NCBI GenBank assembly: GCA_002722735.1
Contig: PBMR01000014.1
Span: forward strand, 1-64,000
Reading direction: 5' to 3'
DNA from: Methanobacteriota archaeon
GTDB lineage: Archaea; Thermoplasmatota; Poseidoniia; Poseidoniales; Thalassarchaeaceae
Length of the DNA stretch: 64,000 nucleotides
In this document: positions 1 through 9,037 of the stretch, in pieces
Layout: each line of letters starts with the position of its first letter
Position numbering within the stretch: position 1 is the first letter of the stretch
Notes under the pieces: model-generated
The model's input: the letters and a program-made list of their open reading frames with translations, nothing else
What the model was told of the DNA's origin: nothing
Databases searched by the model: none
Program-made: the position numbers and the translations under genes

Positions 1-25
1 GGCACAGAATCCTCGTGAGTCCGGA

Positions 26-769
26 CTAAAGCACCGAAGCCTGCTGAAGAAGGTCGCGCTCAATCTCTTGGGCCTTCACGAATAGCACGTGGTTCTCCTT
101 GTGTATGTGGATATGCGTGTCCTTCTCGAGAAGCTCCAACTCGCCGAAGAGTGCCCGATAGGTATTGCAAGCATGAAGCGGAGGGGTGTAGGAGTCGGAC
201 AGCTCCCTCAGCCTTGCCAGAGCGAGGCCCGCAGAGTCGTGCTCCACGAACATCGCTCGTATTGGGCTGCGCACGCTCCCGCAGTGCATATCTGGGAGGC
301 TTGTCGAGCTATCGAGCAGTCTGATCAGAGGGAATAGAATCGTTTCCTCCTTCATCATATGGGGCTCCAAACCCTCCTTTAACTCTGCAAAGACCCGTGC
401 TATCTCCTTGAGATGCGGCTCTCTCCCCCCATGGACCAAAGCTACCTTCTCGGCATGGGCGCTGATGGTGGGCAAGTGCTGTCTGAGAAAATTGTGATGA
501 CGGGACTCAATGTGATCGCACAATTCGGTGGCGCTCATATTTTCCAACTCTCCCATCTCGGACTCGTTGTTCATGACGTCGATGTCATGTATCTCTCGAA
601 TGACCTCCTCTAATTCGATGCCCTTCTCCTCGCAAGCAGTGGCCAGGGCCTGCTTTCCCCCACAACAGAAGTCAATCCCAAATTTAGAGAGGACAGCCCC
701 CCTAACGGGCAATTCGGTAACGATATCGCATACTCTCGACTCTGCTAGAAGGGCACCCTGTTCGCTCAT
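26..769 (-). CDS. ric: Iron-sulfur cluster repair di-iron protein (RIC/ScdA/YtfE family, hemerythrin-like)
   Basis: N-terminal CDIVTELPVRGAVLSKFGIDFCCGGKQ is the ScdA_N/RIC signature; downstream His/Glu-rich hemerythrin-like domain (HHNFLRQHLP, HMMKEETILFP, EHDSAG, HIHKENHVLF). Confidence 0.9.
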   Translation of the reverse strand: MSEQGALLAESRVCDIVTELPVRGAVLSKFGIDFCCGGKQALATACEEKGIELEEVIREIHDIDVMNNESEMGELENMSATELCDHIESRHHNFLRQHLPTISAHAEKVALVHGGREPHLKEIARVFAELKEGLEPHMMKEETILFPLIRLLDSSTSLPDMHCGSVRSPIRAMFVEHDSAGLALARLRELSDSYTPPLHACNTYRALFGELELLEKDTHIHIHKENHVLFVKAQEIERDLLQQASVL

Positions 770-1434
770 TTCTCGCTCACCCCTATACTCTCTTGGCTCT
801 GGGATCCATAACTGGAATTTTCTCGATTGATATCCGGGTGGCAGGGCCTCCTGTCACGAACCAGAACTGCTGCCGCCAGCAAGGTGGTCAGGGAGACTAC
901 CGACGTGAATCCGGGTAGGGAGTCGTTGGGGGGGCTGTTACCGGCAAGGGTGACTTCTGCCTTGTTCCACTCGTCACCCGAGTTTGTTCCGTCTCCGTTG
1001 ACCGAGTTTCCGTGCGCAACGAAGGTGACGTCCTTGGCGTTGTCGGACGGTGCAGTCCACCTCACCTGCCAACTCCGTTGGTTACCCCCAATCTCCGTGT
1101 GAGTCGCTTCTCCATCCATTATCTGAGTCTTATCGTCCACAGCGGCCAGAGTGCCCGCACTGGTGACCAGGTTGAACCCGCCGTGACTCTCTCCAGCAGC
1201 CACCGGGCCGCCCGTGATGGTGATCGTGAGGTCCACCACATCGCCACCGGAGTAATTCGATGGAATCCCGTCAAATGTGACTGTGACCCCGCTGGAGGCA
1301 TCGGCGTTGTGGCAAACACAGCCACTGGAAACACCAGAAATCCCAGATGGGAAAGCGGTGGCTGGGGTAACTGATCCCACCAGTAGGACAAGAACAACCG
1401 TCGTCGTCAGCTTCAACACCTTTCTCGTTACCAT
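766..1434 (-). CDS. Secreted choice-of-anchor-V (Reeler-like) domain protein with PGF-CTERM-like segment
   Basis: Signal peptide; GCVCHNADASSG...GGPVAAGESHGGFNLVTSAGTL...RSWQVRWTAP; LPGFTSVVSLTTLLAAAVLVRDRR resembles PGF-CTERM. 4-nt overlap with ric. Confidence 0.7.
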   Translation of the reverse strand: MVTRKVLKLTTTVVLVLLVGSVTPATAFPSGISGVSSGCVCHNADASSGVTVTFDGIPSNYSGGDVVDLTITITGGPVAAGESHGGFNLVTSAGTLAAVDDKTQIMDGEATHTEIGGNQRSWQVRWTAPSDNAKDVTFVAHGNSVNGDGTNSGDEWNKAEVTLAGNSPPNDSLPGFTSVVSLTTLLAAAVLVRDRRPCHPDINRENSSYGSQSQESIGVSEK

Positions 1435-1490
1435 TTTCGCTCCATCCTGCAGTTATTCAGAGGAGTCGAATGACCACAGTTGTCTCTTTG

Positions 1491-1553
1491 GCGAACATGT
1501 CCGATGCGGTTACTACCGGTAGGTACCATAATTACGGCAATGGACATGTTCGC
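1491..1553. promoter_or_regulatory. Candidate paired operator in the ric / nar divergent promoter
   Basis: GCGAACATGTCC (1491-1502) and its exact inverted copy GGACATGTTCGC (1542-1553) between divergent genes; core matches the bcr palindrome CGAACATGTTCG. Confidence 0.65.
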
Positions 1554-1670
1554 ACCCAATACGATGGTCTTGCCCCCTGATGACGCAATTGCAAGGAGGG
1601 CGCACGCCCCCACAGAATATTGAGTATCAAAGAATCAACGCAGAATATACTATTGGAATCGGAATCTACT

Positions 1671-2342
1671 ATGGCATTAATAATGGGAAAAAACCCCTCT
1701 TCAGTAGTATTGGTTCTGGTATGCTCCACGCTATTCCTAGTGCCTTCAGTAAGCAGCCTCCCGAATGGAATTGACACAGGGACCACCGGCGGCAATGGTT
1801 GCTTTTGTCACGGAGCCCAAACGGAAGACGTGACTCCGAGTTTAGCAGTAGTCGGTGACGTCGGAGCAATCGTTGAAGGTGACTCATACGCCCTCGAAGT
1901 AAGCCTCACAGGTGGCCCTGCCGAGGCTGGAGAAAACTATGGGGGTTTCCTCGTCAGCGTTGACTCCGGGTCTTTCGCAGCCCCAGATGCTGATGTCGCA
2001 GTCGACGGCGACGAGGCGACTCATACCACCGCAGGGAATGATCAGCGCTCCTGGCAAATCGAATGGACCGCAGGTTCCGCTGATGTCGCAGAATTCACAC
2101 TCCGAACCAACTCGGTCAATGGTGATGGTGGAAGCACAGGCGACCAATGGAATATGGCAACTTTCTACCTGAATGCGGATGGAAGCATAACTCAGACTCT
2201 GATCGGTCCCGCGGCGAGAATCGATGATGCCACTATGCAGACGGGTGAGAATGTAATCATCCTGTCCTGCATCCTTCTGATGGGGGTGCTCAGCTTCCTC
2301 TCGGTTTCGAAGAAGTCGCGAGGAAGGCGAGGAGAATTCTGA
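1671..2342 (+). CDS. Secreted/membrane-anchored choice-of-anchor-V (Reeler-like) domain protein, paralogue of 766-1434
   Basis: Same core as the divergent neighbour (GCFCHGAQ...GGPAEAGENYGGFLVSVDSG...RSWQIEWTAG...NSVNGDGGSTGDQWN) plus C-terminal TM helix and basic tail. Internal ATG at 1671 preferred over the TTG at 1620. Confidence 0.7.
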   Translation: MALIMGKNPSSVVLVLVCSTLFLVPSVSSLPNGIDTGTTGGNGCFCHGAQTEDVTPSLAVVGDVGAIVEGDSYALEVSLTGGPAEAGENYGGFLVSVDSGSFAAPDADVAVDGDEATHTTAGNDQRSWQIEWTAGSADVAEFTLRTNSVNGDGGSTGDQWNMATFYLNADGSITQTLIGPAARIDDATMQTGENVIILSCILLMGVLSFLSVSKKSRGRRGEF

Positions 2343-2354
2343 CGAGGTGAAGTG

Positions 2355-5300
2355 ATGAGTGGAAAGAATGGAAATGGCAGATTTACGTGGTTCAAGAAAG
2401 CGAAGGAGTCCCGCACCTGGGAGAAGTTCTACCGTGACCGTTGGGCCCACGACTACTCGGTTCGAACCAGTCATAGCGTGAACTGCTCGGGCTCGTGCAG
2501 CTGGGAGGTCTTCGTCAAGGATGGGATCATATGCTGGGAGTTGCAGAAGGTCGATTGGCCACAGATTAATGACGAGACCCCGAACTACGAGCCCAGGGGA
2601 TGTCAACGAGGAATCTCGGCTTCTTGGTACCCCTATTCGCCCGTGCGCCCGAAGTTCCCCTACGTCCGCAAGAAACTGTGGAACGCCTATCAGAGATCGA
2701 AGAGGGATGGGATGGGGCCAGTCGAGGCTTGGGCATCGATCGTAGAGAATCCGGAGCTTTCCAAGTCCTACAAGAAGGCCCGTGGTAAGGCGGGCTGGAA
2801 GCGAGTCAACTGGGACGAGGCAGCAGAGATCGTCGCAGCAGGACAGATTTACACAATCAAGAAGTACGGGCCCGACCATCTCGCCGCTTTCTCCCCCATT
2901 CCCGCGATGAGCATGGTCTCCTTCACCTCCGGTCAGCGCTGGAACCAGCTGATGGGCGGCACCATGCTATCCTTCTACGAATGGTATCACGACCTGCCGC
3001 ACATCATGCCGTGGATCTGGGGTGACCAGACAGATGTGGCAGAAAGCGCTGATTGGTACCAAGGGACCTACTGGATTGTAATGGGCTCAAACCTGCCTAT
3101 GACTAGGACGCCCGACGCGCACTTCGCCTCCGAGCACAAGTACAACGGTGGCAAGATTACCAACCTCTCGCCTGATTACGCGGATATCACGAAGTTCGCC
3201 GACCTGTGGGTGCAGATCAAGGAGGGGACGGACAACGCCTTCCTCAATGCATGCATCCACGTGATTCTCAATGAGTACCACCACGAGCGCAAGACGGGCT
3301 ACTTTCAGGACTACGTGAAGCAGTACACCAACCTGCCCTTCCTCGTGATGCTCGACGAGCAGGAGGGAGGGCATCACCGAAACGGTCGCTTCCTGCGGGC
3401 CTCGGACATCGCATCATTCGACGGGGAGGAGTATTCCGAGTGGAAGCCCCTGCAGATGGAGGCGGGCACGAACGCACTGAGGATTCCAACCGGGACGGTC
3501 GGGCATCGGTGGGAGAAGGAGAACACCGGACGATGGAACCTAACGCACCAGGATTCGCTCTCTGGAGAGGAATTCGACCCTCTTCTCAGTTTCATTGATT
3601 CGGAGAAGAGGAGGGAGACAATGGTCTCCTTCCCCGACTTCACACACACCTACGATGCCCTCGGAAAGACCGAGGGCACGGGAAACGAGGCTGTCAATCG
3701 TATCCGGGGTGTTCCTGCATTTGAGGTCGAGACGAAGGACGGCCCCGTGCTCGTGACTACGGGCATGGATCTTCTGATGGCCCAGTTCGGCGTCGGCCGG
3801 GGAATGTCAGGAGACTATCCAGAGGGCTACGACGATGCTGACAAGCCGTTCACACCAGCATGGCAGGAGCAGGAGACAGGCGTCAGCCGGGACCTCGCTA
3901 TCCGAGTAGCGAGGGAATGGGCTGACAACGCGGAGGCGACCGAGGGCAAATCCCTGTTTATCACCGGCTCGGGAATCCTGCACTGGTACCATGGAGGGCA
4001 GTCAACCTACCGCGCAGAGGCGGTGATGGGGATAATCTGCGGTTGCCAGGGAAATAATGGCGGGGGCTTCGCTCACTATGTTGGAACCGAGAAAATCCGC
4101 AATTACGCAGCTATTGGGATGCTTGCTGGGGCGACTGATTGGAGCCGTCCACCTCGGCATGCGAACAGCACTTCGTGGCAGTACTTCCACACTGACCAGT
4201 GGCGCTACGACGGCATGCCGCTGACGTCTCTCTGGGCTCCCGATGCTGAGGATCTGCCCAGACACGGAGAGCACTCCGCTGACATCAATCACCTAGCGGT
4301 GAGGGCTGGCTGGCTCCCGTTCTACCCGCAGTTCGACAAGATGAACCCAATAGCAGTGTACGAGCAAGCCGTAGAGGCAGGCTGCGAGAGCGAGGAGGAG
4401 ATTGCTGCATGGGTAGCGAAGCAGTTTGAAACCGGAGAGTTTGATTTCGCACTCAGCGATGTCGATGCTCCTGAGAACCACCCAAAGGTCCTCACAATTT
4501 GGCGAGGCAATCTCTTCGGTACGAGCACTCGTGGTCAGGAGTACGGACAGAAGTACCTACTGGGAACGCACGATAACGTGCTCGGTGGCGAGAGATCTCA
4601 GGAGATGGTGAACGAGGTAAAATGGCATGAGGAAGTCGATGTCGGCAAACTCGATCTCGTCGTCTCGTTCAATCTGAGGATGGACTCGTCTGCAAACTAC
4701 GCCGACGTCGTCCTGCCTACTGCGCACTGGTATGAGAAGCACGACCTGACCTGTAGCGATCTGCACTCGTTCCTGCACCCATTCAACCCGGCTCACGACC
4801 CGCCGTGGGAGTGCAAGTCGGACTGGGACGGTTTTAGGTTCCTAGCGAAGAAATTCTCGGAGATGGCTGCGGACTACTTCAGCGAGCCGATAAAGGAGGT
4901 CGTGATGACTGCTTTACAAACCGATTCGCCCGATGAGATGGCCCAACCCCTTGGGGAGATCAAGGACTGGCGAAGCGGTGAATGCGAAGTGATTCCCGGC
5001 AAGACATTCCCCAACGTGAACGTCGTAGAGAGAGATTTCACCAAAATCCACGACATGATGACCACCCTCGGCCCCCTGGGAAACCAGCCTGAAGGATATG
5101 GGGCGAAGGGCATCAACTTCGATCTCAGCGAGGTCTACGAGGAACTCAAGACGAACCGCCAGGTGGGGGAGAAACTCGGACGGCCGGACATGACCAGCGC
5201 CAAGCAGGTCGCCGAGGTCATCCTCAGGATTTCTCCTGAATCTGATGGAGAGGTGTCATTCCAGATCTTCAGCGAGCTGGAGAAGCGAGTGGGTCTCCCA

Positions 5301-6119
5301 CTGGCCGACATGGTCGAGCACGAACGTGAGATCGCCCACTCCTACGTCGACCTCTCGAGCCAGCCGAGACGCTCGATTACCTCGCCCCACTGGTCAGCGA
5401 TCGAGTCCGCAGGGCGCACCTACGGCCCTTGGACGATGAATGTCGAGAAGCTGAAGCCGTGGCACACACTGACAGGTAGGCAGGCGATATACTTCGATCA
5501 TCAGGCCTACTGCGACCTCGGTGAGGCCCTTCCGACATACAAGCCGCCCGTGGATACAGTCGCCATCGGCGATCTGCCTTTGGAGGAGGTCAAAGAGGGT
5601 AAGGCAAAGATACTGAGATTCATCACCCCTCACGGCAAGTGGCAGATTCACTCCATGTTCCGAGACACCTGGCAGATGACCAATCTGTTCAGGGGAGGCC
5701 CTCTGTGCTGGTTGAACGACGAGGATGCGGCAGAGATAGGGGTGGGGGACAACGACTGGGTCGAGGTATTCACCAATAACGGCATTCAGGTCGCCCGAGC
5801 GGTGACCAGTCACACCGTCAAGCGTGACATGTGCATTGTCTACCATCAGAACGAGCGCCACGTCAACGTCCCATTCTCTCCGCTGGCGAAGAAGTACGGC
5901 GCCACGGATCTCCGTGGAGGGGGCAACAACGCCCCCACGCGAGTGATGATGAACCCGAACTCGATGATAGGGGGGTATGGCCAATTCACCTACTTCGTGA
6001 ACTACCAGGGCCCAAGTCCCTCCGAACGCGACATGGGGGTTCTCGTGCGCAAGATGCCGCTAGTAGACGGCAAGCCGATCTACGAGGAAAAGGACCTCTA
6101 TCTACTGAGGGGGGAGTGA
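2355..6119 (+). CDS. narG: Respiratory nitrate reductase alpha subunit
   Basis: HSVNCSGSCSW...EPRGCQRG (FS0 ligands), MLSFYEWYHDLPHIMPWIWGDQTDV, GSNLPMTRTPDAHF; full-length NarG followed by narHJI. Confidence 0.97.
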   Translation: MSGKNGNGRFTWFKKAKESRTWEKFYRDRWAHDYSVRTSHSVNCSGSCSWEVFVKDGIICWELQKVDWPQINDETPNYEPRGCQRGISASWYPYSPVRPKFPYVRKKLWNAYQRSKRDGMGPVEAWASIVENPELSKSYKKARGKAGWKRVNWDEAAEIVAAGQIYTIKKYGPDHLAAFSPIPAMSMVSFTSGQRWNQLMGGTMLSFYEWYHDLPHIMPWIWGDQTDVAESADWYQGTYWIVMGSNLPMTRTPDAHFASEHKYNGGKITNLSPDYADITKFADLWVQIKEGTDNAFLNACIHVILNEYHHERKTGYFQDYVKQYTNLPFLVMLDEQEGGHHRNGRFLRASDIASFDGEEYSEWKPLQMEAGTNALRIPTGTVGHRWEKENTGRWNLTHQDSLSGEEFDPLLSFIDSEKRRETMVSFPDFTHTYDALGKTEGTGNEAVNRIRGVPAFEVETKDGPVLVTTGMDLLMAQFGVGRGMSGDYPEGYDDADKPFTPAWQEQETGVSRDLAIRVAREWADNAEATEGKSLFITGSGILHWYHGGQSTYRAEAVMGIICGCQGNNGGGFAHYVGTEKIRNYAAIGMLAGATDWSRPPRHANSTSWQYFHTDQWRYDGMPLTSLWAPDAEDLPRHGEHSADINHLAVRAGWLPFYPQFDKMNPIAVYEQAVEAGCESEEEIAAWVAKQFETGEFDFALSDVDAPENHPKVLTIWRGNLFGTSTRGQEYGQKYLLGTHDNVLGGERSQEMVNEVKWHEEVDVGKLDLVVSFNLRMDSSANYADVVLPTAHWYEKHDLTCSDLHSFLHPFNPAHDPPWECKSDWDGFRFLAKKFSEMAADYFSEPIKEVVMTALQTDSPDEMAQPLGEIKDWRSGECEVIPGKTFPNVNVVERDFTKIHDMMTTLGPLGNQPEGYGAKGINFDLSEVYEELKTNRQVGEKLGRPDMTSAKQVAEVILRISPESDGEVSFQIFSELEKRVGLPLADMVEHEREIAHSYVDLSSQPRRSITSPHWSAIESAGRTYGPWTMNVEKLKPWHTLTGRQAIYFDHQAYCDLGEALPTYKPPVDTVAIGDLPLEEVKEGKAKILRFITPHGKWQIHSMFRDTWQMTNLFRGGPLCWLNDEDAAEIGVGDNDWVEVFTNNGIQVARAVTSHTVKRDMCIVYHQNERHVNVPFSPLAKKYGATDLRGGGNNAPTRVMMNPNSMIGGYGQFTYFVNYQGPSPSERDMGVLVRKMPLVDGKPIYEEKDLYLLRGE

Positions 6120-6121
6120 TT

Positions 6122-7666
6122 ATGCAGATTGGACAGCAGATGGCGATGGTCTTCAACATGGACAAGTGCCTAGGATGCAATACCTGCACCGTGGCCTGCA
6201 AGAACATCTGGACGAATCGCGAAGGTGCCAAGTACATGTTCTGGAACAATGTCGAGACGAAGCCTGGCATCGGCTATCCCAAAGAATGGGAGAACCAAGA
6301 GGAATACAGGGGCGGATGGGTGCTGACAGGGAAGAAGAGCAAACCCCTCAGGCTCAGAATCGCGCCCAAGTGGCTCGAACTCGTCAACCTCTTCTACAAC
6401 CCTCACCAGCCTGAGATGAAGGATTACGTCGGTGATACGGGCACCTACACCTTCACTTACGAGGATCTGCATTCTCCTGAGGGTCTGACTCAGCAGCCCG
6501 TCGCCAGACCTAAGTCGGAGGTCACAGCAGAGGAGAACGTCAAGCCCAACTGGGGTGTCAATTGGGAGGACAATGCCGCCGGGGCCAATGTCACCGGTCA
6601 CTGGGACGTCAATTTCGATGATATCAGCAAGGAGGAGAAAGAAGCCCTCCTGCAGTATCAGGACTCCTTCATGATCTACCTTCCGAGAATCTGCAACCAC
6701 TGTGCGAATCCCGCCTGCGTCGGGGCCTGCCCATCGGGTGCAGCGCACAAGCGTGAGGAGGACGGAGTGGTCCTCATTGACCAGGATCGCTGCAGGGGCT
6801 GGAGATACTGCGTCTCCGCCTGTCCTTACAAGAAGCCCTACTACAACTGGAGGAGTGGAAAGATGGAGAAGTGCCTATTGTGCTATCCGCGCCTCGAGGC
6901 AGGACAACCCCCTGCCTGCTTTCACGCCTGCCCGGGCCGGATCCGATACATGGGCCCGATAATGGTGGATGAGGACCGAGTGATGGAGGCTGCCACGGCC
7001 GATGAGGCCGACCTCGTCTCCGCACAGAGGAGCATAGTACTCGATCCCCATGACCCGAAGGTCATCAAGCAAGCAAAGAAGCAGGGTATTTCGGATTCGT
7101 GGCTCGAGGCTGCCAAGCGCTCACCGGTCTACAGGATGTTCGTCGAATGGGAGATCGCGCTGCCGTTGCACCCAGAGTTCAGAACCGTGCCCAGCCTGTT
7201 CTACATCCCACCTGAGAGCCCCGTTGCCTCGGTTCTCGATGAGGGGGAGAGACGCTCTGCTACGGACAGCGACTCGGTCCTCCCCACTCTTGACAACTTC
7301 CGTGTCCCGGTGAAGTATCTCGCGTCGATGTTCTCGGCAGGCAACGTGGATGAGGTGAAGACTGCGCTGAACAGGCAGCTCGCATTACGCAGGTACCGGA
7401 GAAGCATCCGCGTTGATGGGGATCCCGACCTTGAGGTCCTAGAGCAGTCCGGACTCACGGAAGAGGATGCTCAGGACATGCACCGCCTCCTTTCCCTCGC
7501 CTTCCTCGATGAGAGGTTCGTCGTTCCCACGACGCGTCGCGAGAAGGACAGGGACACGAGTCCGTTCATCGAGCGGGGGTTCACTGGCTTCGGCCAGATG
7601 AACCCGCACGATATGAAGAGGCGCGAGTACATGCACGTGGATTTACAAGGGGACCAGGTGATCTGA
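6122..7666 (+). CDS. narH: Respiratory nitrate reductase beta subunit
   Basis: KCLGCNTCTVACKNIWTNREGAKYMFWNNVETKPG; CNHCANPACVGACPSGA; CRGWRYCVSACPYKKPYYNW. ATG at 6122 directly after narG. Confidence 0.97.
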   Translation: MQIGQQMAMVFNMDKCLGCNTCTVACKNIWTNREGAKYMFWNNVETKPGIGYPKEWENQEEYRGGWVLTGKKSKPLRLRIAPKWLELVNLFYNPHQPEMKDYVGDTGTYTFTYEDLHSPEGLTQQPVARPKSEVTAEENVKPNWGVNWEDNAAGANVTGHWDVNFDDISKEEKEALLQYQDSFMIYLPRICNHCANPACVGACPSGAAHKREEDGVVLIDQDRCRGWRYCVSACPYKKPYYNWRSGKMEKCLLCYPRLEAGQPPACFHACPGRIRYMGPIMVDEDRVMEAATADEADLVSAQRSIVLDPHDPKVIKQAKKQGISDSWLEAAKRSPVYRMFVEWEIALPLHPEFRTVPSLFYIPPESPVASVLDEGERRSATDSDSVLPTLDNFRVPVKYLASMFSAGNVDEVKTALNRQLALRRYRRSIRVDGDPDLEVLEQSGLTEEDAQDMHRLLSLAFLDERFVVPTTRREKDRDTSPFIERGFTGFGQMNPHDMKRREYMHVDLQGDQVI

Positions 7667-8272
7667 GTGTTGGAGAAGAGCGCTCCACCACTCGAGGAGG
7701 GGTTGTTGGCTGACGCCTACCTACTCTCATCCGTCCTCTTCGCGAACCCAGAGGCGATGGAGAGGGAATCCACTGACGCCCGAATAGACAATCTTTGCAA
7801 TGAGCTCGAACTGCAAGGGCGTCCGGACATAGCACATCACTTCGGGCTGTTCCGCGAAGAGTTGTGGGATATCTCGGAGGATGAGTACCTCTTCACTTTG
7901 GAGATGACCCCCTCCTCCCCGCCTTATCTCGGATCCTATGGATTTGATGCACCCAAGTCGTGCTCGGACATCGGAGCCAACGAACGTAACATGTACATGA
8001 TTGAGGTCGCTGCTGTGTACAAGCACTACGGAATGGAGATGGAACACGGAGAAATGCCGGATTACTTCCCCGCAATCTGTGAGTTCCTCGCTATTTCACT
8101 AGTAGAAGAAGACCTCCGGGCGAGGAAACTGCGCAAGGGGTTCATCGAGTCGCTCGTCCTCCCCTTCCTGCCAGATTTCATAAGGGGGCTGGGGAAGAAG
8201 CCGTGGGCGCATATCGTCACCGCAGTGGCCGAACTTATCGCCACCGAGATTGAGGGGGGTGTTGAGGGGTGA
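7667..8272 (+). CDS. narJ: Nitrate reductase assembly chaperone (NarJ/TorD family)
   Basis: EYLFTLEMTPSSPPYLGSYGF...NMYMIEVAAVYKHYGMEM...DYFPAICEFL; position between narH and narI; GTG start directly after the narH stop. Confidence 0.88.
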   Translation: MLEKSAPPLEEGLLADAYLLSSVLFANPEAMERESTDARIDNLCNELELQGRPDIAHHFGLFREELWDISEDEYLFTLEMTPSSPPYLGSYGFDAPKSCSDIGANERNMYMIEVAAVYKHYGMEMEHGEMPDYFPAICEFLAISLVEEDLRARKLRKGFIESLVLPFLPDFIRGLGKKPWAHIVTAVAELIATEIEGGVEG

Positions 8273-8997
8273 ATTGGAATGACATGTTCTTCTTGGCGTT
8301 GCCCTACGTCACAATCCTGCTATTCTTCCTCGCACCCGTCTGGCGCGCGTTCTCCGGCCAGTGGGCATGGTCAGCCCGAGGGGATTTCGAATGGACGCCC
8401 AGGCCCAGCGGCTTCTTCGGCCGCCGATCTATGGGGATGGCGGCATTGGCATTGCACTGGGGGGTCATCACCCTCATTTTCGGCCATTTGTTCCTCGGCC
8501 TGGTCGGCGCGCTCTGGGGCCCCATCATTCTGACCGATTACTTTCGATGGGTAGGGCTGGCTGGAGGGCTGATGTTCCTCTACGGTCTGATTGTGGCTCT
8601 GTTGAGGCGAATCCTCATCGACGAGGTCAGGGTGATGAGCAAACTCGAGGATTACGTCATCCTCTGCCTCCTCATCACTGCAGCAGGCTCCGCTCTCTGG
8701 ATGGCAATCATCGCCAACGATTTCGAGGGCAATTGGGGCTGGTCCTCGACAGTCTTCCCGTGGTTGGAATCCATCCTCACCTTCTCACCCGATGCATCGA
8801 GCATGCAGGAAGCCCCGCTCCTGACGAAGCTGCACCTAATCGTCAGCATGCTGTTCTTCTGTTACATCCCATTCACGAAAATGGTCCATTTGTGGAGTTA
8901 CCCTTTCGAGTATGTAACTCGGCCGTTCATCTCGATACGAGAGCGGGGAAGTTGGGTGCCCCGGCCTCTCGGGCACCAATTTCGCCGTCGACGCTGA
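8269..8997 (+). CDS. narI: Respiratory nitrate reductase gamma subunit (cytochrome b)
   Basis: About 5 TM helices, paired His residues (LALHWGVITLIFGH; KLHLIVS...KMVHLWSYPFEYVTRP); 4-nt overlap with narJ. Confidence 0.92.
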   Translation: MNWNDMFFLALPYVTILLFFLAPVWRAFSGQWAWSARGDFEWTPRPSGFFGRRSMGMAALALHWGVITLIFGHLFLGLVGALWGPIILTDYFRWVGLAGGLMFLYGLIVALLRRILIDEVRVMSKLEDYVILCLLITAAGSALWMAIIANDFEGNWGWSSTVFPWLESILTFSPDASSMQEAPLLTKLHLIVSMLFFCYIPFTKMVHLWSYPFEYVTRPFISIRERGSWVPRPLGHQFRRRR

Positions 8998-9037
8998 GTC
9001 ACATATGATGTAACACCAAGAAACCAAGGAGAGAGAG

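Noticed and set aside
1884-2879. 331-aa antisense ORF over the anchor-V gene and narG 5' end
   Set aside because: Opposite a clearly coding narG; composition typical of a shadow ORF; no recognisable domain.
8361-9008. 215-aa + frame ORF overlapping narI
   Set aside because: Fully inside narI in another frame; Arg/His/Pro-rich low-information translation, no motif.
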